A DNA stretch of 64,000 nt from JAKACA01 sp052143575 (GCA_052143575.1 JBKQSP010000043.1:1-64000), one strand, 5' to 3'; positions 21,555-30,744 are shown, numbered from the stretch's first letter. Made by a program: numbers and translations. The notes: a model not told the origin generated them from the sequence alone.

Positions 21555-22697
21555 GTGCAGTTGACCGAGGAGCACGAGGCCTTCCGGACATCGGTCCGAT
21601 CGTTCGTCGAACGCGAGATCGAGCCGCACGTCGACGACTGGGAACGCGCGGGCAGCTTCCCCGGCCACGAGCTGTTCCGAAAGCTCGGGCGTGCGGGTTT
21701 CCTCGGCATCGAGTACGACCCTGCCTACGGTGGGCAGGGTGCCGACCACTCCTTCACCGTCGTCCTCGGCGAGGAGCTCGGGCGCATCGGGTGCGGCGGC
21801 GTCCCGATGGCGATCGCCGTGCAGACCGACATGGCGACGCCGTCACTACATCGTTTCGGCTCCGAAGACCTGAAGAAGCGTTTCCTGGCGCCCGCCATCG
21901 CCGGCGAGGTCGTCGTCTCCATCGCCGTCACCGAGCCGGACGCCGGCTCTGACGTCGCCGCCATCGCCACGCGGGCGGTCGTCGACGGTGACGAATGGGT
22001 CATCGACGGCTCCAAGCTGTACATCACCAACGGCGTGCAGGCAGACTGGCTGTGCCTGCTCGTCCGCACGTCGGGCGACGGTGGGTATACGGGCATGTCG
22101 CAGATCATCGTGCCCACGGCCACGCCCGGCGTGGCGGTGAGCCGGAAGCTCGACAAGCTCGGGAACCGCAGCTCGGACACGGCCGAGCTGAGCTTCACCG
22201 ACGTCCGGGTGCCGTTGGCGAACACGATTGGGGAGGTGGGGCGAGGTTTCTTCCAGCAGATGGACCAGTTCCAGCATGAACGGCTCATCGCCGCCTACCT
22301 GGCAGTCGGCGGGATGACGCGGGCGCTGGAGCGGACGGTTGCCTACGTGAAGGAGCGCCGCGCCTTCGGGGCGCCCCTGTTCGACAACCAGTACCTGGCG
22401 TACCGCCTCGCCGAGCTCGATGCCGAGCTCGACGTGTTACGCGAGTACAACTACGCCTGTGCCGAGAAGATGGTGGCGAACGAGGACGTCATCCGCCAGG
22501 CCTCCATCGCCAAGCTCGTCGCCGGCCGTCTGCAGCGGCAGGTGGCCGACACCTGCATGCAATTCCACGGGGGCATCGGCTACATGGAGGAGACGTGGAC
22601 GGCCAGGTACTTCCGCGACTCCCGGCTGCTGTCGATCGGCGGAGGTGCGGACGAGGTGATGCTGCGGATCCTGTCCCGCACGGGGGTCTTCGCCTGA
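21555..22697 (+). CDS. Acyl-CoA dehydrogenase
   Basis: A 380-residue FAD-dependent acyl-CoA dehydrogenase starting at GTG 21555. A TATCAT about 7 bases upstream suggests a leaderless transcript. Characteristic segments are SIAVTEPDAGSDVAAIATRA, WVIDGSKLYITNGVQADWLC and DTCMQFHGGIGYMEETWTAR. The C-terminal YEGT found in the enzyme at 5.2 kb is replaced by LLSIGGGADEVMLRI, as in the FadE-like subgroup where the catalytic acid lies elsewhere. The GT87-like gene starts 2 bases after its stop. Confidence 0.92.
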   Translation: MQLTEEHEAFRTSVRSFVEREIEPHVDDWERAGSFPGHELFRKLGRAGFLGIEYDPAYGGQGADHSFTVVLGEELGRIGCGGVPMAIAVQTDMATPSLHRFGSEDLKKRFLAPAIAGEVVVSIAVTEPDAGSDVAAIATRAVVDGDEWVIDGSKLYITNGVQADWLCLLVRTSGDGGYTGMSQIIVPTATPGVAVSRKLDKLGNRSSDTAELSFTDVRVPLANTIGEVGRGFFQQMDQFQHERLIAAYLAVGGMTRALERTVAYVKERRAFGAPLFDNQYLAYRLAELDAELDVLREYNYACAEKMVANEDVIRQASIAKLVAGRLQRQVADTCMQFHGGIGYMEETWTARYFRDSRLLSIGGGADEVMLRILSRTGVFA

Positions 22698-22699
22698 GG

Positions 22700-23896
22700 A
22701 TGGGCCGGCTGACCCCCAACACCGAGCGAGCGCTCGCCCTTGCCTCCCTCACGGGGGCCGTCATCTTCGCCGTGCTCGAGTCGCTCCTGGCCAGCCAGGT
22801 CGACATCAACGTCTATCTCATGGGCGGATCCCATGCCTCGAGCGCCAGCCTCTATGCCCTCGAGTTCGCCCACACACGGCTGTACTTCACCTATCCTCCC
22901 TTCGCCGCCATCTTCTTCGTGCCGCTCGCCCAGCTGCCCCGCGAAGCCGCCCGCGTCCTCTGGGCCCTGATCAACGTCGGCGTCCTCCTCTGGCTCACCT
23001 ACGTGAGCATCCGTGCCGTTCGCCCCGAGCTTCCCCGCGAGCGCGTGCGGCTCTGGTCCGCCCTGCTGGCGGCGCCCATGATCACGCTCGACCCGCTCTT
23101 CCTCTCGTTCGACCTCGGCCAGGTCAACCTCGTGGTGACGGCGCTCGTGCTGACGGATTTCACAGAAGTCAGCCGGCGTATCCCCCAGGGTGTCCTCACC
23201 GGCATCGCCGCCGGCATCAAGCTGACGCCCCTCATCTTCGTGCCCTACCTGGCGCTGACCCGCAGGTCGCGAGCGGCCGGCTGGGCGCTGGGGGCCTTCG
23301 CCGCCTGCGCGGCGGCGGGTTTTGCCGTCACCCCGCACGCCTCCTGGACGTTCTGGACGCGGGACGTGTTCATCGCCTCCAGGGTGGGGGGCGTGCTGTC
23401 GATCAGCGACCAGAACCTGCGTAGCGGGGCGATGCGACTCGCCCACGGCCCGGTTCCGAACGAGATCCTCTGGCCCCTCACCCTCGCCGTCCTGGCGCTC
23501 GGGCTCTGGCTCGCCGTCTGGGCACACCGTGTCTCTTCCCCCATGCTCGGAATCCTCGTGTGCGCCACGACGGGGCTCATCATCTCGCCGGTCACCTGGG
23601 ATCACCACCTCGTCTGGGTCGTGCCGGCGCTCGTCTGGCTGGCGGCCGCCCCCGACCGGCCTCGGTACGGCAGAACCTGGGCGGTCGTGGTGGCCCTCTT
23701 CTTCTGGGCCCACCCGATCTGGTGGGTGCCGAAAGCCGACCGTTACCTGCCCGCCAAGCTGTGGGAGGTGATCGTGGGCGACGCCTACCTCTGGGCCATG
23801 CTCGGCTTCCTCGTCGGCGTGGCGCTCCTCCTCGAGACCCGCCGGCGGCAGTTGCGGCGCCAGCGGGAACCCAGCCTGAGGGCCGCCGCCCTCTGA
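22700..23896 (+). CDS. GT87-family (DUF2029) polyprenol-dependent glycosyltransferase, probable
   Basis: A 398-residue polytopic membrane protein. I start it at ATG 22700, 2 bases past the previous stop. It has about ten hydrophobic segments, an early extracytoplasmic region with LEFAHTRLYFTYPPFAAIFF (the YxYPP-type motif of the family), and AAGIKLTPLIFVPYLALTRR, SDQNLRSGAMRLAHG and ISPVTWDHHLVWVVPALVWL. These fit the actinobacterial GT87 mannosyltransferases (PimE-like), which add mannose from polyprenol phosphate to lipoglycans. The acceptor is unknown, and the link to the upstream dehydrogenase is positional only. Confidence 0.82.
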   Translation: MGRLTPNTERALALASLTGAVIFAVLESLLASQVDINVYLMGGSHASSASLYALEFAHTRLYFTYPPFAAIFFVPLAQLPREAARVLWALINVGVLLWLTYVSIRAVRPELPRERVRLWSALLAAPMITLDPLFLSFDLGQVNLVVTALVLTDFTEVSRRIPQGVLTGIAAGIKLTPLIFVPYLALTRRSRAAGWALGAFAACAAAGFAVTPHASWTFWTRDVFIASRVGGVLSISDQNLRSGAMRLAHGPVPNEILWPLTLAVLALGLWLAVWAHRVSSPMLGILVCATTGLIISPVTWDHHLVWVVPALVWLAAAPDRPRYGRTWAVVVALFFWAHPIWWVPKADRYLPAKLWEVIVGDAYLWAMLGFLVGVALLLETRRRQLRRQREPSLRAAAL

Positions 23897-23899
23897 GGA

Positions 23900-23927
23900 G
23901 GCGCTGCCGAGCTTCCGCGGCGGCGCC
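23900..23927. terminator. GC-rich hairpin between convergent GT87-like gene and serA
   Basis: GGCGCTGCCG pairs with CGGCGGCGCC (10 pairs, one G-U) over an 8-base loop, starting 3 bases after the plus-strand stop and ending 5 bases before the serA stop. There is no T-tract, so it is at best a T-less bidirectional terminator of the kind proposed for high-GC bacteria. Confidence 0.5.
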
Positions 23928-23932
23928 CGGCG

Positions 23933-25516
23933 CTAGCGGCTCCCAGATCCCCCGTGCACGCGGTGGACGTCGAGGATGCCGTCGGTGAGGCGCAGCAAAC
24001 GGATGACGTCGTCCGGCACCGGCACGTCCGTTGCGAGGGCCATGAGGGCCGTGCGGGCCTCCCCGCCCGTCTGGCCGACGGCCATGGAGGAGATGCTCAC
24101 GCCCGCCTCGCCGCAGGCAAGGCCCACCACCCCGATCATGCCGGCGCGGTCGTCGTTTCGCACGACGAGGAGGTTCTCGGAAAAGGGCAGCTCGACGCCG
24201 TGGTCGTCGATCATGACGATGCGCTCCGTGGCCCTCCTGCCGGCCAGGGTCCCCGAGACGGCATGCCGGTCGCTGCGGAGCGTCACGAGCGTGACGTACT
24301 CGAGCGTCTTGGCCGTCGAGGACTCGCGCACGGAAAGCCCCCGCTCCTCGGCCAGCCTCGGGGCATTCACGTAGGAGACCGGCTCGTCGCTGCCGGCGCC
24401 GAGCACGCCCCGTAGGGCCGCCAAGGTGAGAATCCCGATGTCCTCGCCGGCGAGAGCACCCTCGACGATGACCTCCAGGTTGTCGGGGAGGCCCTCGCAC
24501 AGCGCCGCCATCACCTGGCCGAGCCGCTCGGCGAGGCCGAGGTAGGGCCGGACGGCCTCGGACGCCGCGCGGGCGGCGACGTTGACCGCGTAGGGCACGA
24601 AGTCGCCCGCCAGCGCCAGGACGATCTGCTCGGCGATCTGCTCGCCGGCCTTGTCCTGCGCCTCCTCCGTGCTGGCGCCGAGGTGGGGCGTCACGACGAC
24701 GCTCGACAGCTCGAAGAGGGGAGAGCTCGTGCACGGCTCGCTCGAGAAGACGTCGAGGGCGGCGCCGCCGACGTGCCCGGACTCGATGGCGTGGGCGAGC
24801 GCCTCTTCGTCGAGCACGCCGCCGCGGGCGGCGTTCACGATCCGGATGCCCGGCTTCGCCTTGGCGAGAAGATCCTTGCCGATGAGGCCGGCGGTCTCTT
24901 TGTTCTTGGGCAGATGGATCGTGAGGAAGTCGCACTGGGCGACGAGCTCCTCCAGCCCGAGTAGCTCGACGCCCATCTTCCTTGCCCGTTCCTCCGAGGT
25001 GTAGGGGTCGTGGGCGAGAAGGCGCATCCCGAAGGCGTGCGCCCGCTGGGCGACGAGGGCGCCGATGCGCCCGAGCCCGACGATGCCGAGCGTCTTGCCG
25101 TGCAGCTCGACGCCCTCCCACTTGGAGCGCTCCCAGCGGCCGGCCACGAGGGCGGCATGCGCCTGCGGGATGTTGCGTGCCTGCGCCAGGAGGAGGGCGA
25201 AGGCGTGCTCGGCCGCAGAGAGGATGTTCGACTCGGGGGCGTTCACGACCATGACGCCGCGATCGGTGGCGGCCGCCACGTCGACGTTGTCGAGGCCGAC
25301 GCCGGCGCGCCCGACGACGACGAGGTCACGTCCGGCATCGAGGAGGGCGGCGGTGACCTGGGTGGCCGAGCGGATGACGAGCGCCTGGGCACCCGGGATC
25401 ACCTCGAGGAGCCGATCGGGCGTCAGACCGACCTGCACGTCGACGGTGTGGCCGGCGGCCCGCATGGCCTCGAGGCCTCCCTCGGCGAGGGTCTCGGTGA
25501 CAAGGATGCGACCCAC
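23933..25516 (-). CDS. serA: D-3-phosphoglycerate dehydrogenase
   Basis: Oxidises 3-phosphoglycerate at the start of serine synthesis. The 527-aa length matches the long mycobacterial-type enzyme: a catalytic and NAD domain (VVVGRAGVGLDNVDVAAATD, GIVGLGRIGALVAQRAHAFG, NAARGGVLDEEALAHAIESG, PHLGASTEEAQ), an intervening allosteric-substrate-binding domain (~res 310-450), and a C-terminal ACT domain (LLVVRNDDRAGMIGVVGLAC) for serine feedback. It starts 2 bases after the aminotransferase gene stop on the same strand, so the two are co-transcribed. Only phosphoserine phosphatase is missing from the window for serine synthesis. Confidence 0.95.
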   Translation of the reverse strand: MGRILVTETLAEGGLEAMRAAGHTVDVQVGLTPDRLLEVIPGAQALVIRSATQVTAALLDAGRDLVVVGRAGVGLDNVDVAAATDRGVMVVNAPESNILSAAEHAFALLLAQARNIPQAHAALVAGRWERSKWEGVELHGKTLGIVGLGRIGALVAQRAHAFGMRLLAHDPYTSEERARKMGVELLGLEELVAQCDFLTIHLPKNKETAGLIGKDLLAKAKPGIRIVNAARGGVLDEEALAHAIESGHVGGAALDVFSSEPCTSSPLFELSSVVVTPHLGASTEEAQDKAGEQIAEQIVLALAGDFVPYAVNVAARAASEAVRPYLGLAERLGQVMAALCEGLPDNLEVIVEGALAGEDIGILTLAALRGVLGAGSDEPVSYVNAPRLAEERGLSVRESSTAKTLEYVTLVTLRSDRHAVSGTLAGRRATERIVMIDDHGVELPFSENLLVVRNDDRAGMIGVVGLACGEAGVSISSMAVGQTGGEARTALMALATDVPVPDDVIRLLRLTDGILDVHRVHGGSGSR

Positions 25517-25518
25517 GC

Positions 25519-26751
25519 TCAGGCCTCCGTCTCGTTGACGAGGTCGGCGATGCGGGTGACGCCGCGCTCGAGGTCCTCGTCGGACAGGGCGTAGGAGAAG
25601 CGCCCGTAGCCGGGCGCCCCGAACGCCTCCCCGGGCACGAAGGCCACGCTCGCCTCATCGAGGATGATCTCGGCGAGCTCGTGGGTCGTCGTGGCGGTGC
25701 GGCCGCGGATCGGGCGGCCGAGCAGGCCCTCGAGGGAGGGGAAGGCGTAGAAGGCGCCTTCGGGGTCGAAGCAGCTGACGCCCGGTATCTCGTTCAGGAG
25801 ACGGTGGATCGTCCTGCGTCGGCGGTCGAAGGCCGTCCGCATCTCCGCCACGGCTGCGAGGTCGCCGCTGACGGCGGCGAGGGCCGCCCGCTGCGCGACG
25901 TTGTTGACGTTCGAGGTGACGTGCGACTGCAGGTTCGTCGCCGCCTCCGTGACGTCGACGGGGGCGATCATCCACCCGACCCGCCAACCGGTCATGGCGT
26001 AGGTCTTGGCGACGCCGTTGAGCACGACGCAGCGGTCCGTGATCTCGGGCACGAGGACGGGCATCGAGTGGTGCTCGGCGTCTCCGTAGACGAGGTGCTC
26101 GTAGATCTCGTCGGTCACCACCCACCAGCTGCGCTCGTTGGCGAGGCGGCCGATCTCCTCGATGGCCGCTTGCGGGTAGACGGCCCCCGTCGGGTTCGAC
26201 GGCGAGACGAACAGCAGGACTTTCGTGCGGTCCGTCGCCGCCGCCTCGAGTTGCTGGACGCTCGCTTTGAAGCCTGAGTCGATGCCGGTCGGCACGACGA
26301 CCGGAACGCCCCCGCCGAGCATGATCGCCTCCGGGTAGGTCGTCCAGAAGGGGGCGAGCACGAGGACCTCGTCGCCGGGGTCGAGGAGGGTCTCGAAGGT
26401 GTTGGCGACGGCCTGTTTGCCGCCGTTGGTCACGAGCACCTGGGCGGCTCCCACGTCGTAGCCGGAATCGCGCCGCGTCTTGACGGCGATCGCCTCGCGG
26501 AGCTCGGGGAGTCCGGCAGTCGGCGTGTAGTGGTGGTTCTTCGGATCCCGGCAGGCGGCAACGGCCGCTTCGACGATGGCGGGCGGGGTCGGGAAGTCAG
26601 GCTCGCCGGCACCGAAGCCGACGACGTCGACACCGGAGGCTTTGAGAGCCTTCGCCTTGGCGTCGATGGCGAGCGTGGCAGAGGCGTGGACGGCGGCGAT
26701 ACGGCGAGAGACGCGGGACTGTCGGGTCGCAACCTCGATCGGGGGTGCCAT
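25519..26751 (-). CDS. Aspartate-type aminotransferase (class I, PLP)
   Basis: A fold-type I aminotransferase. I start it at ATG 26749-26751 (MAPPIEVATRQSRVSRRIAA), giving 410 aa. MCEHGE at 26769 is an alternative, and the frame above that is non-family. Motifs: GFGAGEPDFPTPPAIVEAAV, YTPTAGLPELREAIAVK, FVSPSNPTGAVYP, WWVVTDEIYEHLVY and the PLP-Lys in NGVAKTYAMTGWRVGWMIAP. The final FVPGEAFGAPGYGRFSYALS contains the substrate-carboxylate Arg region. It matches AspAT class Ib (AspC/AAT of Actinobacteria). It forms an operon with serA and is divergent from serC, so a role in nitrogen flow around serine/aspartate is plausible. Confidence 0.9.
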   Translation of the reverse strand: MAPPIEVATRQSRVSRRIAAVHASATLAIDAKAKALKASGVDVVGFGAGEPDFPTPPAIVEAAVAACRDPKNHHYTPTAGLPELREAIAVKTRRDSGYDVGAAQVLVTNGGKQAVANTFETLLDPGDEVLVLAPFWTTYPEAIMLGGGVPVVVPTGIDSGFKASVQQLEAAATDRTKVLLFVSPSNPTGAVYPQAAIEEIGRLANERSWWVVTDEIYEHLVYGDAEHHSMPVLVPEITDRCVVLNGVAKTYAMTGWRVGWMIAPVDVTEAATNLQSHVTSNVNNVAQRAALAAVSGDLAAVAEMRTAFDRRRRTIHRLLNEIPGVSCFDPEGAFYAFPSLEGLLGRPIRGRTATTTHELAEIILDEASVAFVPGEAFGAPGYGRFSYALSDEDLERGVTRIADLVNETEA

Positions 26752-26872
26752 CTCCCCATGCTCGCACATGGCCCGAGGGGGCAAATTCGACCCCTCGGTC
26801 GTTCCGGTCGCTCCCGGGGGGCTTGACCAGCCTGATGTGAGCGCCGAGGTGGCCGCCTGCCATGCTGAACCC

Positions 26873-28000
26873 ATGGTTGACATCACCATCCCGGACGCGC
26901 TGAAGCCACGCGATGGGCGTTTCGGTTCGGGGCCGTCGAAGATCCGCCCCGAAGCGGTCGCCCAGCTGGCGGCGGCCGCCCCTTCCTACCTGGGGACAAG
27001 CCATCGCCAGGCCACGGTGAAGACCCTCGTCGCTCACCTACGGGAAGGACTCACCGCTCTCTGGTCGCTGCCGGAGGGATACGAGATCATCCTCGGCAAC
27101 GGCGGCACGACGACGTTCTGGGACGCCGCCGCCTTCTGCCTCGTCGAGCGCCAGAGCCAGCACCTCAGCTTCGGCGAGTTCTCCGCCAAGTTCGCCGCCG
27201 CCACGAAAGCCGCTCCGTTCCTGGCAGAGCCGGACGTCATCGTGAGCGAGCCCGGGACGCACCCCGATGCGGTCGCCCGTGCGGCCATCGACACCTACGC
27301 CCTCACGCACAACGAAACGTCCACCGGCGTGCAGATGCCCATCCGGCGCCCCCGTGCCGCCGACGGCACGGCAGCGGCCGGTCTCGTGCTCGTGGACGCC
27401 ACCTCGGCCGCCGGCGGCATCCGGGTCGAGCCGGACGAGTTCGACGCCTACTACTTCGCCCCCCAGAAGTGCTTCGGCTCCGACGGAGGCCTCTGGCTGG
27501 CGGCGATCTCGCCGGCGGCGGCCGACCGCATCGGCCAGCTGACGTCGCAACGCTGGGTGCCGAGCTCGCTCGACCTGCAGATCGCCCTCGACAACTCCCG
27601 CCTCGACCAGACCTACAACACGCCGGCCCTGGCGTCGCTGCACCTGCTCGCCAGCCAGCTGGACTGGTTCAACGACAACGGCGGCCTCGAGTTCTCCGCC
27701 TCCCGCTGCGACCGCTCGGCCGAGATCCTCTACGGTTGGGCCGACCGCTCGCCCTTTGCCACTCCGTTCGTGGCCAAGCCGGACGACCGCTCACACGTCG
27801 TCGGCACCATCGACTTCGACGACAGCGTGGATGCCCTCGGCGTGGCGAAGATCCTGCGTGCAAACGGGATCGTCGACACCGACCCCTACCGCAAGCTCGG
27901 CCGCAACCAGCTGCGCATCGCCCTCTTCCCGGCCATCGACCCCGCCGATGTCGAGGCTCTCACCGCCTCGATCGACTACGTCGTGGCCCAGCTCGCCTGA
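26873..28000 (+). CDS. serC: Phosphoserine aminotransferase, mycobacterial type
   Basis: Transaminates 3-phosphohydroxypyruvate to phosphoserine. Start at ATG 26873 (MVDITIPDALKPRDGRFGSG) gives 375 aa, the length of the actinobacterial SerC subgroup. Family features are FGSGPSKIRPEAVAQLAAAA, LPEGYEIILGNGGTTTFWDA, LTHNETSTGVQMPIRRP, VDATSAAGGIRVEP and the PLP-Lys in YYFAPQKCFGSDGGLWLAAI. It is divergent from the aminotransferase-serA operon across 121 bases and convergent with guaA, whose stop lies only 9 bases away, leaving no terminator space. Confidence 0.95.
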   Translation: MVDITIPDALKPRDGRFGSGPSKIRPEAVAQLAAAAPSYLGTSHRQATVKTLVAHLREGLTALWSLPEGYEIILGNGGTTTFWDAAAFCLVERQSQHLSFGEFSAKFAAATKAAPFLAEPDVIVSEPGTHPDAVARAAIDTYALTHNETSTGVQMPIRRPRAADGTAAAGLVLVDATSAAGGIRVEPDEFDAYYFAPQKCFGSDGGLWLAAISPAAADRIGQLTSQRWVPSSLDLQIALDNSRLDQTYNTPALASLHLLASQLDWFNDNGGLEFSASRCDRSAEILYGWADRSPFATPFVAKPDDRSHVVGTIDFDDSVDALGVAKILRANGIVDTDPYRKLGRNQLRIALFPAIDPADVEALTASIDYVVAQLA

Positions 28001-28009
28001 GGCCGCCAG

Positions 28010-29605
28010 CTACTCCCACTCGATCGATCCGGGCGGCTTGCTCGTGACGTCGAGCACGACGCGGTTCACCTCCTCAACCTCGTTCGTGATCCGCGTCGAG
28101 ATGCGGGCGAGAAGGTCTTCCGGCAGCCGTGACCAATCGGCCGTCATGGCATCCTCGCTGCTGACGGGGCGTAGCACGATGGGGTGCCCGTAGGTGCGGC
28201 CGTCACCCTGCACGCCGACGGAGCGCACGTCGGCGAGGAGGATGACGGGGAACTGCCAGACGCTGCGCTCGAGGCCGGAGATCGCCAGCTCCTCCCGAAC
28301 GATGGCGTCGGCGCGGCGCAGCACGGCGAGGTGCTCGGCGGTCACCGCGCCGAGGATGCGGATGGCGAGACCGGGTCCCGGGAAGGGGTGCCGCCACACG
28401 ATCGCCTCCGGCAGGCCCAGCTCGAGGCCCAACTGGCGGACCTCGTCCTTGAACAGGGAGCGCAAGGGCTCGATCAAGGAGAAACGCAGATCCTCCGGCA
28501 GCCCGCCGACGTTGTGGTGGCTCTTGATGACGGCCGTGCCGGAGCCGCCGCCCGACTCGACGACGTCGGGGTAGAGCGTGCCCTGCACGAGGAACTCCAC
28601 CGCGTCGCTGCCCTGCTCTGCCACGACCTCGGCGGCAGCCTCCTCGAAGGCGGTGATGAACTCGCGGCCGACGATCTTGCGCTTCGTCTCGGGGTCGGTG
28701 ACGCCGGCGAGGGCCTCGAGGAATCTGGCCCGGGCGTCCACGGTCTTGAGCCGGATGCCGGTGGCAGCGACGTAGTCCTGCTCGACCTGCTCCCGTTCGC
28801 CCTCGCGCAGTAGCCCGTGGTCGACGAACACGCACGTCAGCTGGTCCCCGACCGCCTCGTGCACGAGAGCGGCCGCCACGGCGGAGTCGACGCCGCCGGA
28901 GAGGCCGCAGATGACGTGGTGCTCACCGACCTCAGAGCGGATGGACGCCACGGTCTCACGGATGATGCTGGCGGCGGTCCAGGAGGGCTCGATGCCGGCG
29001 CCATCGTAGAGAAACCGCTCCAGCATCTTCTGCCCGTGTGCCGTGTGCACCACCTCGGGGTGCCATTGCACGCCGAACAGGTGGGCGTCGCGGCGTTCGA
29101 AGGCCGTCACGCTCGCCGAGGCGGACGACGCCGTCACCTCGAAGCCGGGCGGCGCCGCCGAGACGATGTCGCGGTGCGACATCCAGACGACCTGCTCAGC
29201 GGGCTGGCCGGCGAAGAGCTGCGCCTGCGGGGAGACGGTGACCTCCGTGCGGCCGAACTCGGCGGCGTCCGTGTGCTCGACCGTGCCACCGAGGGCGTCC
29301 GCCATGGCGTGGAAGCCGTAGCAGACGCCGAGCACGGGGACGCCCGAAGCGAGGAGCGCCGGATCCACGCGGGGCGCACCCTCCTCGTAGATGCTGGCGG
29401 GCCCGCCCGACAAGATGATGGCCGCCGGCGCCTTGGCCAGCATCTCGCCGGCCGGCATGGAGTGCGGGACGATCTCGCTGTAGACGTGCGCCTCCCGCAC
29501 GCGGCGAGCGATCAGCTGGGCGTACTGGGCACCGAAATCGACGACGAGCACGGGGGCGGCGTGCTCGGTGGCAACCTCATCGTCCGTCATCTGCGGAATC
29601 GTCAT
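28010..29605 (-). CDS. guaA: GMP synthase (glutamine-hydrolysing)
   Basis: Converts XMP to GMP using glutamine and ATP. The protein is 531 aa with an N-terminal class I glutaminase (VLGVCYGFHAMADALGG with nucleophile Cys, and FGVQWHPEVVHT with the His-Glu pair), an ATP-pyrophosphatase (VICGLSGGVDSAVAAAL, CVFVDHGLLREGE) and the dimerisation domain (HPFPGPGLAIRILG to the terminal SKPPGSIEWE). The glutaminase motif usually reads G-x-C-x-G-x-Gln, but here the last position is His (CAC codon). The start could be either ATG of MTIPQMTDDE. It is downstream of a 112-base gap on the left side of the ilvC end and convergent with serC. Confidence 0.95.
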   Translation of the reverse strand: MTIPQMTDDEVATEHAAPVLVVDFGAQYAQLIARRVREAHVYSEIVPHSMPAGEMLAKAPAAIILSGGPASIYEEGAPRVDPALLASGVPVLGVCYGFHAMADALGGTVEHTDAAEFGRTEVTVSPQAQLFAGQPAEQVVWMSHRDIVSAAPPGFEVTASSASASVTAFERRDAHLFGVQWHPEVVHTAHGQKMLERFLYDGAGIEPSWTAASIIRETVASIRSEVGEHHVICGLSGGVDSAVAAALVHEAVGDQLTCVFVDHGLLREGEREQVEQDYVAATGIRLKTVDARARFLEALAGVTDPETKRKIVGREFITAFEEAAAEVVAEQGSDAVEFLVQGTLYPDVVESGGGSGTAVIKSHHNVGGLPEDLRFSLIEPLRSLFKDEVRQLGLELGLPEAIVWRHPFPGPGLAIRILGAVTAEHLAVLRRADAIVREELAISGLERSVWQFPVILLADVRSVGVQGDGRTYGHPIVLRPVSSEDAMTADWSRLPEDLLARISTRITNEVEEVNRVVLDVTSKPPGSIEWE

Positions 29606-29660
29606 CTGCCGACTGATCGATCGAGGCTACACGGGTGCCGTCACGCCGCTGGTGATGGCT

Positions 29661-29718
29661 CGGGCCGGCGGTGGGCGCAGCCAGCCCTCGTGATGACCGG
29701 GCCGGCGGTGGGCGCAGC
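29661..29718. repeat. 21-bp exact direct repeat between guaA and ilvC
   Basis: A 21-base sequence starting cgggccggcggtgggcgcag is present at 29661-29681 and again at 29698-29718, with similar flanking bases (tgatg just upstream of both copies), so the duplicated unit is about 37-38 bases. The second copy ends one base before the ilvC stop codon. It looks like a recent local duplication at the end of the ilvC transcript. Confidence 0.85.
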
Positions 29719-30744
29719 TCAGCCGCCGGAGACGTCCTCGAGACGCTGACGGCCGGCCGAGACGAAGGGCATCATCGCTCGCAGCTGCGCCCCTACCTGC
29801 TCGATCTGGTGCTGGCGGCCCTGCTCGCGCAGCGCGTGGTAGCGGGGCCGCCCCTCGGCGTTTTCCGCCACCCACTCGGCGGCGAAGCGCCCGTCCTGGA
29901 TCTCGTCGAGGATCGTGCGCATCTCGGCGCGGACGTGGTCGTCGATGATGCGCGGTCCCCGCGTCATGTCCCCGTACTCGGCAGTGTCGGAGACCGAGAA
30001 GCGCATCCCCGAGATGCCCTGCTCGTACATGAGGTCGACGATGAGCTTGAGCTCGTGCAGGCATTCGAAGTAGGCGGACTCCGGCTGGTAGCCGGCCTCG
30101 ACGAGGGTCTCGAAGGCAGCCGTCACGAGGGCGGTGACGCCGCCGCAGAGCACGACCTGCTCCCCGAACAGGTCGGTCTCGGTCTCCTCCTCGAAGGTCG
30201 TCTCGAGGACGCCGGCGCGTGTCGCCCCGAGGGCATCGGCGTAGGAGAGGGCGAGGTGCATGGCCTTGCCGGACTCATCGGCGCTCACGGCGATGAGCGA
30301 GGGCACGCCTCCGCCTTCGGTGTAGGTGCGGCGCACGAGGTGGCCGGGTCCCTTCGGGGCGACCATCCCGACGTCGACGCCCGGCGGCGGGTTGATGAGG
30401 CCGAAGCGGATGTTGAAGCCGTGGGCGAAGAACAAGGCGTCGCCGTCGCCGAGGTGAGGGGCGATCTCGGCTTCGTAGACGGCCGCCTGCTCGGTGTCGG
30501 GCAGCAGCATCATGATGAGGTCGGCCTCGGCGGCGGCTTGTGCCACCGGCACGACGCGCAGGCCGGCCGCCTCCGCCTTCGCCTTCGACGCCGATCCCTC
30601 TCGCAGGCCGACGCGGACATCGACGCCCGACTCGCTCAGGTTGAGGGCGTGGGCATGCCCCTGCGACCCGTACCCGATGATCGCCACCTTGCGGGAACGA
30701 ACGAGGGCCTGATCGGCATCTGTCTCGTAGAAAAGCTGTGCCAC
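29719..30744 (-). CDS. ilvC: Ketol-acid reductoisomerase
   Basis: Isomerises and reduces acetolactate or acetohydroxybutyrate with NADPH and Mg in valine/leucine and isoleucine synthesis. A 341-aa class I enzyme. The Rossmann part has AIIGYGSQGHAHALNLSESG and VRVGLREGSASKAKA (cofactor 2'-phosphate loop). The KARI knot domain has the metal residues in DLFGEQVVLCGG and CLHELKLIVDLMYEQGI. Start at GTG 30742-30744 with GAGAGG about 10 bases upstream. It lies 69 bases after ilvN; a small 7-bp hairpin (GCGCCGG/CCGGCGC) without T-tract lies in the gap. It is the third gene of ilvB-ilvN-ilvC. Confidence 0.96.
   Translation of the reverse strand: MAQLFYETDADQALVRSRKVAIIGYGSQGHAHALNLSESGVDVRVGLREGSASKAKAEAAGLRVVPVAQAAAEADLIMMLLPDTEQAAVYEAEIAPHLGDGDALFFAHGFNIRFGLINPPPGVDVGMVAPKGPGHLVRRTYTEGGGVPSLIAVSADESGKAMHLALSYADALGATRAGVLETTFEEETETDLFGEQVVLCGGVTALVTAAFETLVEAGYQPESAYFECLHELKLIVDLMYEQGISGMRFSVSDTAEYGDMTRGPRIIDDHVRAEMRTILDEIQDGRFAAEWVAENAEGRPRYHALREQGRQHQIEQVGAQLRAMMPFVSAGRQRLEDVSGG

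Noticed and set aside
21555..22697. Loss of the C-terminal YEGT catalytic Glu in the second acyl-CoA dehydrogenase as a sign of inactivity
   Set aside because: This FadE-like subgroup normally has an IGGG-type C-terminus and can place the catalytic acid elsewhere, so the absence is not evidence of loss.
26752..26872. Promoter search between serC and the divergent aminotransferase
   Set aside because: A CATGCT lies 6 bases before the serC ATG, but no -35-like hexamer is found at 16-18 bases, so no promoter is called.
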